Assembly: GCF_003287275.1 (NCBI RefSeq)
Contig: NZ_QEVW01000008.1
Location: 124,001 to 188,000, forward strand
Direction: 5' to 3'
DNA: 64,000 bases
From: Paenibacillus taichungensis
GTDB taxonomy: Bacteria; Bacillota; Bacilli; Paenibacillales; Paenibacillaceae
Numbering within the stretch: position 1 is the stretch's first letter; each line of letters starts with the position of its first letter. The notes beneath the pieces are model-generated. The model ran no database searches. It had not been told where the DNA came from and saw only the letters and a list, made by a program, of their open reading frames with translations. The position numbers and the translations under genes were made by a program. This document shows positions 7,884-15,722 of this stretch, piece after piece.

Positions 7884-9347
7884 ATGAATACACAACCTAA
7901 TTTATTTACGAGTCAAAACGAACCCATAGGTGGCTACCGACATGAAGTCAAATTGCCAGCTGGGGACTTAACGGTATATGCGGCACAACAACTATTCTCG
8001 TCATTGGACTATAAGGTGTTCGAGATGGCGAACAACAATCTTCAAATCCCGGGTATTTCCTATATGAGCTATACGCCTGATGTTCATGTCGGTGTAGGCA
8101 CCTGCATCGGCACAACGGCGGTATGGGATGCCAGTAGTGGTTATGTATCTCCATCCATCGTAGGCAGTGATATCGGCTGTGGTATGCGAGTGCATATGAC
8201 CAATTTGCATAAAGACGACCTGAAAGACGTGAAGCTGCGCCGTAAACTTGTTAAGGCCATTGAGAAAGTGCTGCCGATGGAGGCAAATCAACGCGGTCAT
8301 TACTCGGACATTCGTTTGGAGCATATTGTGAGAAAGGGTCTGCATGGATTACCTAAAAAATATATCCCGGATAGCTATACACCGAAAAAATCAACTTCCA
8401 TCACTCATGTAGAGAGCAGCAAATTTGCTTTTGATGAGGATGTGTTAAATCTGGTCCCGGATATGACTTGGCATCGGGCTCATCGCCAGTTAGGAACTTT
8501 GGGTGGAGGCAATCATTTTGCCGAGATTCAAGCGATTGAGATTGCCGAGGAAAATCGGGAGATTGCGGAAGCATGGGGTCTGTACGATGGACAAATTGTT
8601 GTCATGATTCATTCCGGTTCCCGGGCATGGGGCGGGTATGTAAGCCAAACCAGTTCATCAGCAATTGCGAAAGTGATGCAGCGAAATGGTTTGGGGACAT
8701 CCGATCCAAGACTGGTGTTTGCTCCGCTTGAACATGCCGAAGGTCGCCATTACGTCAATATGATGTATTCTGCGCTGAATTATGCCGTGGTGAATCGCCA
8801 TCTGATTGCTTATGCAATTCGCGAAGCTTTTCGGGATGTGTTTGGTCCAAAATGCGAATTCCGTACCCTCTATGATCTGATGCACAACTATGCATGGGAG
8901 GAATCGCACGCGGATCAAGGATCTGTCTTTGTACACCGCAAAGGAGCTACACGTGCATTACCTGCCGGTCACCCGGATAACCCGAAGCCATATCTGGCAA
9001 CAGGCCATCCCGCGCTTATTCCCGGTTCAATGGGGACTGCTTCATATATTATGGTAGGTCAACCTGAGGGGAAGGATAACTATTATTCGATCTGTCATGG
9101 GGCAGGACGCATTCGGTCGCGCACAGCAACAAAGCGCCTGGTTACCGTGGAGGATTTTGCCTCGGCCCTGGGTGTGGGAACTGAAGATGAGATTGTGGTG
9201 AACCAGCGTTCGCTCGAATCGATTATTGATGAATCGCCGCAAGCGTATAAAAATGTCGATGAAATTATAGATAGTGTTACCGGCGCAGGTCTGGCTCAAG
9301 TTGTAGCCAAATGTAAACCACTTGCCGCTGTGAAGGGAGCCAAGTAA
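7884..9347 (+). CDS. rtcB: RNA-splicing ligase RtcB
   Basis: GTP- and Mn2+-dependent ligase that joins 2',3'-cyclic-phosphate (or 3'-phosphate) ends to 5'-OH RNA ends. All catalytic motifs are present: DVHVGVGTCIG (66-76), SDIGCGMR (95-102), LGTLGGGNHF (203-212), HSGSR (243-247) and CHGAGR (404-409) with the guanylate-accepting His at 405. The length, 487 residues, is normal. AGGAAGGAA lies upstream of the ATG. A 9-bp hairpin with a TTGA loop (7824-7845) precedes it. Its stop codon overlaps the start of the AAA+ ATPase gene (TAATG), so the two are translationally coupled. No RtcA or archease gene is adjacent. Confidence 0.95.
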   Translation: MNTQPNLFTSQNEPIGGYRHEVKLPAGDLTVYAAQQLFSSLDYKVFEMANNNLQIPGISYMSYTPDVHVGVGTCIGTTAVWDASSGYVSPSIVGSDIGCGMRVHMTNLHKDDLKDVKLRRKLVKAIEKVLPMEANQRGHYSDIRLEHIVRKGLHGLPKKYIPDSYTPKKSTSITHVESSKFAFDEDVLNLVPDMTWHRAHRQLGTLGGGNHFAEIQAIEIAEENREIAEAWGLYDGQIVVMIHSGSRAWGGYVSQTSSSAIAKVMQRNGLGTSDPRLVFAPLEHAEGRHYVNMMYSALNYAVVNRHLIAYAIREAFRDVFGPKCEFRTLYDLMHNYAWEESHADQGSVFVHRKGATRALPAGHPDNPKPYLATGHPALIPGSMGTASYIMVGQPEGKDNYYSICHGAGRIRSRTATKRLVTVEDFASALGVGTEDEIVVNQRSLESIIDESPQAYKNVDEIIDSVTGAGLAQVVAKCKPLAAVKGAK

Positions 9348-10651
9348 TGAACATAGATAAAGAACAATTGAATCATAATAGAGTCATCTATTCCTATGAA
9401 GAGCAACGAGACAGTCAAATCCGAAACGAAGGTTATGCCATATATGCCCGTTTGATTCGCGGCATCACTGAGGCTCTTGGCAATCGATACGGCGTTCATT
9501 ATGAACTCTATGCCAGCGATGATCCAAACAGTGAATACTGGGATCTGCTAAAAGAAGATCTGCAAAGTAACAGCGCGGAAGTGGAATTGGTTGCCCGGAT
9601 TTTCGAAGATCTGGAGCTACGTACACTACATTATGAGGATGATGGAGATGCACCAACATATGGGGTGCATTATTCGATTCGCAATAATGTATTTGCCTAC
9701 CCCCAGTGGGGAGTAGCTCTTGTCCGCATTCCTTTCTTCCGGGAGAATGGGATCTACAATGAGGATTTTGTTTTTGCTACAGGAGAAGAGGAATTGAAGG
9801 AATTTCTGGGCAGTGTAAGGGAACGGGAACGGCAGCAAAATATGAAAAAAGTCACGGTGTACACGGATGCCCGCAATGGCAGTGATCGTCATGTGGAATC
9901 CATTACCCGCTCTGTAGGGCGGGATGAGGTCGTGCTTTCTCCGCAAATTAAACAGGATATCTTCCGTTCGTTGGACCAGTTTTTCGAGGCAGACCGTTCC
10001 TTTTATCGAGACTATGATATTCCTTACAAACGTGGGATACTACTGTACGGCCATCCTGGAAACGGAAAAACGACCCTCGTCAAATCCATTGCGGGAAGCA
10101 TTCCAGGGCCTGCGGCATACTGGCAAATTACCGAATACACAAACAGTGAATCGGTGCGTGAGGTGTTCGAAGCAGCCAAGCGTTTGGCACCCATGGTGTT
10201 AATTATTGAGGATATCGATTCCATGCCAGATGAAGTCCGATCCTTTTTCCTGAATACGTTGGATGGGGCAACGTCTAAAGAGGGCATTTTCCTAATTGGC
10301 ACCACGAATTATCCGGAGAAAATAGATCCAGGGCTCATGAACCGTGCTGGACGGTTCGATCGGGCTTATGAAATACCGCTACCGGACGAAGGGCTGCGCC
10401 TGCAATATTTGAACCAACGCGGCTTTGCTGTCTTCGCAGGGGAAGAAGGAACGTTGGAGGCTGCACGATTGACGGATACCTTTTCTCTTGCCCAACTTGG
10501 AGAGCTGTATGTCAGCGCAGCGCTGGAATGGCACCAGAATGGCCGGACGGACATTGTGCAGATCATTCAGTCGATGCGAGGAGAGCTGGACAAGAGCCAT
10601 AAACACAACTGGCTGACCCAACCAGGCAAGGGGCGTGCAGGTTTTTATTAA
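9347..10651 (+). CDS. AAA+ ATPase coupled to RtcB
   Basis: A 434-residue protein with an N-terminal domain of about 195 residues that I do not recognise and a C-terminal AAA+ module similar to BCS1/FtsH-class ATPases. Motifs: Walker A GHPGNGKT (235-242), Walker B VLIIEDID (284-291), sensor 1 GTTN (318-321), arginine finger region NRAGRFDR (332-339). The start codon overlaps the rtcB stop, so both proteins are probably made together. It may remodel RNA or protein substrates for RtcB, or help recycle the ligase, but that is inference from the coupling. It is not a sigma54 activator of the RtcR type, because no GAFTGA motif or DNA-binding tail is present. Confidence 0.88.
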   Translation: MNIDKEQLNHNRVIYSYEEQRDSQIRNEGYAIYARLIRGITEALGNRYGVHYELYASDDPNSEYWDLLKEDLQSNSAEVELVARIFEDLELRTLHYEDDGDAPTYGVHYSIRNNVFAYPQWGVALVRIPFFRENGIYNEDFVFATGEEELKEFLGSVRERERQQNMKKVTVYTDARNGSDRHVESITRSVGRDEVVLSPQIKQDIFRSLDQFFEADRSFYRDYDIPYKRGILLYGHPGNGKTTLVKSIAGSIPGPAAYWQITEYTNSESVREVFEAAKRLAPMVLIIEDIDSMPDEVRSFFLNTLDGATSKEGIFLIGTTNYPEKIDPGLMNRAGRFDRAYEIPLPDEGLRLQYLNQRGFAVFAGEEGTLEAARLTDTFSLAQLGELYVSAALEWHQNGRTDIVQIIQSMRGELDKSHKHNWLTQPGKGRAGFY

Positions 10652-10865
10652 TCGAATATAACCGTTAAAATATTCTCACCTCAATTGGTTATACTAAGGC
10701 TGTCTGAATCAACATACAATGACTTTCGGGAGGTACATAACGCAGTCTTGAACTGTGTAAGATGCCGGAAGTGACGCAATCTGTTTATAATGCTTTGTTA
10801 TAGGCGTAGAACAGAGAAAAGGGCATATGAACAAAAGGTAATATACAACAATTTTCATGCCAATT

Positions 10866-10890
10866 GTTTAAATGCTTCTGTAGCGGTTAA
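10866..10890 (+). promoter_or_regulatory. SigmaB-like promoter candidate upstream of GlsB/YeaQ protein
   Basis: GTTTAA (10866-10871), 13-base spacer, GGTTAA (10885-10890). The upstream element matches the sigmaB consensus exactly and the downstream element partly. Homologues of the downstream gene (ydaS, ywzA) are general stress genes in Bacillus subtilis. Confidence 0.35.
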
Positions 10891-10934
10891 TAGTAGACAG
10901 ACAACAACAAAAACTTTAATTAGAGGTGAATGAT

Positions 10935-11192
10935 ATGGGTTGGTTATGGTCATTAATTATCGGTGGTATCATTGGATGGTTGGCAGGTCTGATTGTTGGT
11001 CGTGACATTCCCGGCGGCGTTATCGGTAACATCATTGCCGGTTTTATCGGTGGATGGTTAGGTGGAGTGATCCTGGGAGACATGGGTCCAGAAATGGGCG
11101 GATTCTACATAGTACCGGCATTGATCGGTGCCATCGTACTTGTAGCGATCGTGAGCTTGATCTTCCGTTCTATGGGTCGCAGCCGCGGGTAA
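10935..11192 (+). CDS. GlsB/YeaQ/YmgE family stress-response membrane protein
   Basis: An 85-residue glycine-rich membrane protein with three hydrophobic segments and the family pattern GGIIGWLAGLIVG, GNIIAGFIGGWLGG and PALIGAIVLV. It is a small stress-induced membrane protein of unknown mechanism. ATG at 10935 with AGAGGTG upstream is preferred over the GTG at 10926, which overlaps that site. It is monocistronic, with a terminator at 11271. Confidence 0.88.
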   Translation: MGWLWSLIIGGIIGWLAGLIVGRDIPGGVIGNIIAGFIGGWLGGVILGDMGPEMGGFYIVPALIGAIVLVAIVSLIFRSMGRSRG

Positions 11193-11270
11193 CAAATTCA
11201 AGATCCTTGAATTTACAGTGAGTCGGCGACAAACAGTTTAAATAACTGTTGATATAACAGATGCTTTTGA

Positions 11271-11318
11271 AGAGGTTGATGGAAGTCCACTGCGGTGGCT
11301 TTCCATCAACCTCTTTTT
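11271..11318 (+). terminator. Rho-independent terminator
   Basis: Long stem AGAGGTTGATGGAA / TTCCATCAACCTCT with an inner CCAC/GTGG hairpin, then TTTTTG. Confidence 0.9.
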
Positions 11319-11357
11319 GTTTTAAGATATAGGTACAATAGAAAGGGATGAGTGTGC

Positions 11358-11876
11358 ATGGAAAAAGCTACATTTGCCGGCGGATGCTTCTGGTGTATGG
11401 TTACACCATTTGAAGAGCAACCAGGCATTCATGGTATTGTATCTGGCTATACCGGCGGTCACGTCGATAATCCAACATATGAGCAGGTCAAAACCGGGGA
11501 GACCGGTCATGTCGAGGTCGTTGAAATTACATTTGATCCAGAGGTATTTCCGTATGAACGTCTGTTGGAACTATATTGGCCCCAGACGGACCCAACCGAT
11601 GATGGAGGGCAATTTCAGGATCGTGGGAGTCAGTACCGTACAGCGATCTTTGTCCATAATGAACGTCAACGCGAGCTCGCAGAACAGTCCAAACAGGAGC
11701 TGGCAGCAAGCGGACGTTTCAATCAACCGATTGTAACTGAGATTCGGGATGCAGTTGTGTTCTATCCGGCAGAAGATTACCATCAGGATTACCACAAGAA
11801 AAATGAGAAACATTACAAGGAAGACCGTGCGATATCTGGACGGGATGAATTTATTGAAGAAAACTGGAATAAATAA
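11358..11876 (+). CDS. msrA: Peptide-methionine (S)-S-oxide reductase MsrA
   Basis: Reduces the S-epimer of methionine sulfoxide in proteins and free methionine, a repair step after oxidative stress. The catalytic motif GCFWC is at residues 9-13 with Cys10 as nucleophile. [25 protein letters not shown] and [12 protein letters not shown] are also typical. It is a stand-alone 172-residue MsrA without an MsrB fusion. ATG at 11358 follows AAAGGGATG, and the GTG at 11352 is too close to that site. Confidence 0.95.
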   Translation: MEKATFAGGCFWCMVTPFEEQPGIHGIVSGYTGGHVDNPTYEQVKTGETGHVEVVEITFDPEVFPYERLLELYWPQTDPTDDGGQFQDRGSQYRTAIFVHNERQRELAEQSKQELAASGRFNQPIVTEIRDAVVFYPAEDYHQDYHKKNEKHYKEDRAISGRDEFIEENWNK

Positions 11877-11910
11877 ATCTCTTTACATTAGACCAATTTG
11901 CATCTTATTG

Positions 11911-11954
11911 AAAAAGCCGGGAGAGTTCCAACAGGAACTTCCCCGGCTTTTTTT
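11911..11954 (+). terminator. Rho-independent terminator after msrA
   Basis: AAAAAGCCGGG / CCCCGGCTTTTT with inner GAGTTCC/GGAACTT pairing and a T run. Confidence 0.9.
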
Positions 11955-11998
11955 GATTGTTCAATGATTAAGAGAATGTTATTTCAATGGTACAGAAC

Positions 11999-12865
11999 CT
12001 ATCTTCGTTTTCCCACCAGTATTTCTAGATCAATCGTAATCTGCGATAAGGACTCTTGAGCACTGGCTATGGCTGATTCCGTCCCTTGCCAGGAGAGTGG
12101 TGTCATATGAATAAGTGAATTCTTCATGATTTCTGTTACCGGCAGAGTGTATGTTAGCGGAATGCATTCTACGAGATGATGATGCTGGGCAAATCGGTAC
12201 AATACGCGCGCTCTGCCGTCTAGACGGTGAGAGCGATCCCGAAACAGAAGCTCTCTCATTTCCATTAGATATCGGTCACCGGGAATCACTTTGATGATCC
12301 AGCCATCCTTCTTCATCACTCGCCCGAACTCTTCATAATTCGAAGGGGAGAGGATATTCAGGATTACGTCCAGTTGCCCCTCTGCAAAGGGACTATATGC
12401 AAGGTCACCAACAAGCCAGATTTGCTGGTCGTAGGTTGAGGAAGCCATGGCAACGCCCTCTTTGGCGATGTCGATCCCCCAGCCCACAGCTGGAGTATTC
12501 TGTGTAATCTGCTGCAAAAGGGATCCCTCTCCTGCACCTGCATCTAGAATATGCAAGGGCTGACTGTTGCTACTGGAGTAATCTTCAATCCAATCGCGAA
12601 TGATATCGATCAGAGGTGTATAGATTGCAGTTTGAGATAAAATATCCCTTTTGGCTGTAAATAAACGTTTGTCATAGCTTCCCTTGAACAAACGTGTCAT
12701 GAAATTGATATAGCCTTGTCGTGCCAAATCAAACGTATGTCTGGAACTACATTGAATATTGTCTCGACTAATCGTTGTCATTGTTTGATGACAGATGGGA
12801 CATTTAAGCATATGGATATATGGATAAATAAGCGCAGCACTACGTTCCCTGCGTTGGATTGACAT
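11999..12865 (-). CDS. rlmA: 23S rRNA (guanine-N1)-methyltransferase, RlmA family
   Basis: S-adenosylmethionine-dependent methyltransferase of the RlmA/TlrB family. It modifies a guanine in hairpin 35 of 23S rRNA (G748 in Gram-positives, G745 in E. coli) at the peptide tunnel, next to the macrolide site. The N-terminal zinc-binding motif has CPIC, a third Cys and a His (CSSRHTFDLARQGY). The SAM site is ILDAGAGEGSLL and a later motif is LNILSPSNYEEFGRV. I place the start at 12865 (GGGGTG upstream); an ATG at 12883 lacks a ribosome-binding site. The 5' leader contains a short peptide and a terminator hairpin, which suggests antibiotic-inducible attenuation. Confidence 0.85.
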   Translation of the reverse strand: MSIQRRERSAALIYPYIHMLKCPICHQTMTTISRDNIQCSSRHTFDLARQGYINFMTRLFKGSYDKRLFTAKRDILSQTAIYTPLIDIIRDWIEDYSSSNSQPLHILDAGAGEGSLLQQITQNTPAVGWGIDIAKEGVAMASSTYDQQIWLVGDLAYSPFAEGQLDVILNILSPSNYEEFGRVMKKDGWIIKVIPGDRYLMEMRELLFRDRSHRLDGRARVLYRFAQHHHLVECIPLTYTLPVTEIMKNSLIHMTPLSWQGTESAIASAQESLSQITIDLEILVGKRR

Positions 12866-12900
12866 GGATAGCACCCCATTCATTCAGATCTGGATAACTG

Positions 12901-12965
12901 AAGAAAAGGGCATAACAAATAAACCTCTATCGTACATTTTGAAAAAAGAGGTTAATGTTATGCCC
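12901..12965 (-). terminator. Leader (attenuator) terminator upstream of rlmA
   Basis: On the minus strand GGGCATAACA-TT-AACCTCT pairs with AGAGGTT-TATT-TGTTATGCCC (17 bp plus an internal bulge) and is followed by TTTTCTT. It lies in the 5' leader of rlmA, 35 bases before its start codon and 4 bases after the leader-peptide stop codon. Confidence 0.75.
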
Positions 12966-12969
12966 TAAG

Positions 12970-12999
12970 TTATCTGTATCGAATGAATTGAATAATCAT
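12970..12999 (-). CDS. Leader peptide MIIQFIRYR upstream of rlmA
   Basis: A nine-codon reading frame between a promoter and the attenuator. It has AAGGAG 12 bases upstream of its ATG and a TAA stop. The last three residues, Arg-Tyr-Arg, form a +X+ motif, the sequence at which macrolide-bound ribosomes are known to stall (as in ErmDL, MRLR). A ribosome halted on these last codons would cover the 5' arm of the terminator that begins 4 bases after the stop. The arrangement is seen directly; the function is inferred. Confidence 0.6.
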   Translation of the reverse strand: MIIQFIRYR

Positions 13000-13053
13000 G
13001 GGAGGGCTACGCTCCTTGCCAATCAAGAGTATGTTGAAAAAGTAAACGATACT

Positions 13054-13082
13054 ATTATACCAGTTTGCGCAGGTAGGATAAA
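13054..13082 (-). promoter_or_regulatory. Extended -10 promoter of the rlmA leader
   Basis: Minus-strand TGGTATAAT (TG-N-TATAAT, -10 at 13054-13059) with a weak -35 (TTTATC) 17 bases upstream. Transcription would begin near 13047, about 48 bases before the leader peptide. Confidence 0.6.
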
Positions 13083-13110
13083 AGGGAGGGGGACTCTCAT
13101 CATTGGGTGA

Positions 13111-13157
13111 AATAACAGAGCGCCCTGTTGACCGTCAGTCGGTCATTCAGAGCGCTC
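13111..13157 (-). terminator. Terminator of the secreted propeller gene
   Basis: Branched hairpin directly after the stop codon: GAGCGC/GCGCTC outer, CTG/CAG and GACC/GGTC inner. The trailing T tract is poor (TGTTATTT). Confidence 0.6.
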
Positions 13158-13163
13158 CATTTA

Positions 13164-14438
13164 CTATTTAGCTGAGGCTGTCTTCAATACATACTTGGAT
13201 AATGCGTCGTCATTGATCTGATAAATCATATGATCGTTATACGTTGAATATCCATCGAGTAATCCAGGAGAGGAGGCAAACTCATATTCATGTACCGTAT
13301 CCAATGTTTGAGGATCGAGAATATAACCCTTCTTTGCGAAATCAAGTTTGTATTGCCCATCCTGTGTACGATCAACCTGCATAAGAATAGGCTGCTCTTC
13401 CTTAAATGTGCGTTCAGTCACTTTACCTTTCATGGTGTACAGCTCCAGCTTTTGGCCTGTAAACAGGGTATAACTGTTGCCTGTGGTCTGAACATAGGCA
13501 TCACCGGCAATAGCACGGCCCCAGGCGAGTTTACCATCGGTGCCAAAGCCCATCAGCTTGTTACCCGTGTTCGCAAAATTGGCACGCATGATCACGGAGC
13601 CATCCTCCAGAATGGCCAGCGATTCACCGCCGCCGTCTCCCAGAGTGTTGGCATTGCTCGGGAACTGATAGAAGGAAAGACGATTCAGCGTACGATCGTA
13701 AATCTCCACTTTGGGATTAGCGGCAGGTTGCCAGAAGCTTCCCACTTTGGTTTGTTTGCTTGCATCGACTACGATTCGATCACTGCCTGCTTTGAGTACA
13801 GCACCGTTGATTGTTTTTTCCGAAATCAGTTTTCCCTTCTTGTCGTACAGCGAGATGGCTGAACGAACGGAACCGTTCGATTGAACACCAGGGCTCGAAG
13901 CGATCAATAACGTATCGTCGTCCAGAAGGTACATGGAAGATGAATTACTCACGTTTTTGACCCAGTTGGTTTTGCCGGAAGTATTGAACGAGTATACCTT
14001 TTTGGTTCCATCCGAATATTCCATATATACATAAGCTGTGCCGTTGCTGGTATATAGTGAATTGGAGTAGGTTGTATAAGGCCCACTTTTCTCATGGAAA
14101 ATAACGTTCCATTTCAATTGTCCGGTCGTGGCATCCAGTGCTTGAAGCGAATCTAGCTGCCAATCCAGCTTGGTATTGCTGCTTGTTTTGGTCACGGGCT
14201 GGGAAGAATGCACATATACCAGATTTTTCGCAGGTACTGCGTTCACTTCGTTGACGATAACGTCTTTCTCCGTATTCACTTGTGTGAGTGAGAGAGAAGA
14301 TGATGTCCATGAAGGTTTAGGCAATGGTACATTTTGTTCTGCGGCCGCGTAGCTTGGTGTATGCAGGCTGAAGAGGAGCGTGCCACTGAGAAGAAGCGCA
14401 GCCCATGTTTTGGACTTTCGTTTGTTGGATGTATGCAA
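13164..14438 (-). CDS. Secreted PQQ-like beta-propeller protein
   Basis: A 424-residue exported protein with a Sec signal peptide (basic KRKSK, then WAALLLSGTLLFSL, cleavage near PSYAAA). Propeller-type repeats follow (LDATTGQLKWNVIF, GTAYVYMEYSDGTKKVYSF, SLYDKKGKLISEKTI, GTDGKLAWGRAI), as in PQQ-binding-like or BamB-type domains. No catalytic motif is visible, so a binding or scaffold role outside the cell is likely. The frame opens with an ATG at 14468 without a ribosome-binding site. TTG at 14438 has AAAGGTGG 8 bases upstream and is preferred. Confidence 0.7.
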   Translation of the reverse strand: MHTSNKRKSKTWAALLLSGTLLFSLHTPSYAAAEQNVPLPKPSWTSSSLSLTQVNTEKDVIVNEVNAVPAKNLVYVHSSQPVTKTSSNTKLDWQLDSLQALDATTGQLKWNVIFHEKSGPYTTYSNSLYTSNGTAYVYMEYSDGTKKVYSFNTSGKTNWVKNVSNSSSMYLLDDDTLLIASSPGVQSNGSVRSAISLYDKKGKLISEKTINGAVLKAGSDRIVVDASKQTKVGSFWQPAANPKVEIYDRTLNRLSFYQFPSNANTLGDGGGESLAILEDGSVIMRANFANTGNKLMGFGTDGKLAWGRAIAGDAYVQTTGNSYTLFTGQKLELYTMKGKVTERTFKEEQPILMQVDRTQDGQYKLDFAKKGYILDPQTLDTVHEYEFASSPGLLDGYSTYNDHMIYQINDDALSKYVLKTASAK

Positions 14439-14478
14439 GTTATAAACCACCTTTCTTCGATTCAACATAGAACCGATT

Positions 14479-14514
14479 GTTGAATTCTACCATTTCATAC
14501 ATGTGAAATTCAAC
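14479..14514. repeat. Nested inverted repeat upstream of propeller gene
   Basis: GTTGAATT (14479-14486) and AATTCAAC (14507-14514) enclose TTTCA-N6-TGAAA. The element lies just upstream of the minus-strand TTG-start gene and may be an operator or 5' leader hairpin. Confidence 0.4.
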
Positions 14515-14694
14515 CTGAGTGTCTGTAACCTTTTATGATTGAGATATTAAATTATTGTTGTTTGGAGAAGTTCGAGGGTTACAGGGAATTCATCTTCTTT
14601 CTGTTACGAGAGAAGTCTGCTATATTTAGTCGGGTGACGAGGGCTAAGAGGGGTACAAGCCTGCCAGATTAGAGGAACGACAAGGAGAACAGAC

Positions 14695-15291
14695 ATGAAT
14701 TGGAATGAAAATATGACCATTGTCGGTATAGGCGTTATCGTCCTTTTACTGCTCATTGCCTGGATCAATCGCCGTGTAATTCGGCGAGGGCAACGTATAC
14801 GAAGTGAGGCCAATCCGCGTAAGATTACGATTAAGGATATCGATAAAATGCAGGATGGATCGGAATTTGAACTGTACCTGTATCATCTATTCCAACAACT
14901 CGGATATGCCGAAGTACATAAGACCACAAGCAGCCGTGATTTTGGTGCTGACCTTGTGTTTGTGGATAGGGCAGGAAGACGTAATGTCATTCAGGCCAAA
15001 CGTTATGGAGCGAATCATCCGGTGGGGCTCAGCGCAGTGCAGGAGATTTACACGTCCATGCGTTATTATGAAGCAGATCGATCCATCGTGCTCACTTCAG
15101 CCAGATATACGGAAGCATGCCGGACGCTGGCAGCGGTCAACGGGGTAAAGCTGCTGGACCGCGAAGATCTGATGGACCTGATCCTGCTGTTTAAATCCAG
15201 AAGAATGGAAGAAGCACTGGAATTGATTGAGGAAGACGATCAGGAACCTGTGGAAACATGGCAATCACGGCGGAAAAGAGTTCCACGTTAA
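14695..15291 (+). CDS. Membrane-anchored restriction-endonuclease-like protein (Mrr_cat)
   Basis: A 198-residue protein with one N-terminal membrane helix (VGIGVIVLLLLIAWI, residues 9-25), a basic stretch, and a PD-(D/E)XK-fold Mrr_cat domain (about 50-175). Nuclease-type residues are visible: GSEFELYLYHLF (Glu), DFGADLVFVD (Asp) and VIQAKRYG (Q-x-K). AAGGAG is placed correctly before the ATG. Mrr-like proteins cleave modified DNA, but membrane-anchored single-gene forms in Bacilli are of unproven role. No restriction-modification partner is present. Confidence 0.8.
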   Translation: MNWNENMTIVGIGVIVLLLLIAWINRRVIRRGQRIRSEANPRKITIKDIDKMQDGSEFELYLYHLFQQLGYAEVHKTTSSRDFGADLVFVDRAGRRNVIQAKRYGANHPVGLSAVQEIYTSMRYYEADRSIVLTSARYTEACRTLAAVNGVKLLDREDLMDLILLFKSRRMEEALELIEEDDQEPVETWQSRRKRVPR

Positions 15292-15361
15292 TCACCTTCA
15301 CTTGTCTGCCTGCACATGATATATTGAGTGCATACTAATCAAGGGAGTGTGTTCTATTATC

Positions 15362-15586
15362 ATGGCACGTACACAAACGCAAAAAGCATTGCGCAAAGCA
15401 GAGCGGTCAGGACAATGGTGTCCAGAGCAAAGTCGGAGAGTAAACGGAGATTATGGAGCGTTATCCCAGCATGTTCGACTCATGCCCACGAAACAGGAAA
15501 AATTACAAAAGGTCAAACACAAGAAGCGGACCCAGGATGGTGTTGCTTCTTTTTATTTTGTCTATGGTGTGCGGAGTGCTGTGTAA
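15362..15586 (+). CDS. Small basic conserved hypothetical protein, 74 aa
   Basis: A lysine- and arginine-rich 74-residue product (MARTQTQKALRKAERSG, then PEQSRRVNGDYGAL and TPTKQEKLQKVKHKK-like text). I recall similar short proteins in Paenibacillus but no function. Its net charge suggests nucleic-acid binding. GGGAG is about 14 bases upstream of the ATG, which is long; a GTG at 15347 overlaps that site. The C-terminal 15 residues look unrelated to the basic part. Confidence 0.55.
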   Translation: MARTQTQKALRKAERSGQWCPEQSRRVNGDYGALSQHVRLMPTKQEKLQKVKHKKRTQDGVASFYFVYGVRSAV

Positions 15587-15722
15587 GCATCAAAATACTC
15601 AAAAGCGTTTTCTTCGATTGGTATGACATCCCTTGTACTGGTAAAATCAATGTATCTCTTTTTGAATTGGATCATTATAGCTATACAACCTCTTATCTTC
15701 AATGAAAGGAAGAATTCTATAT

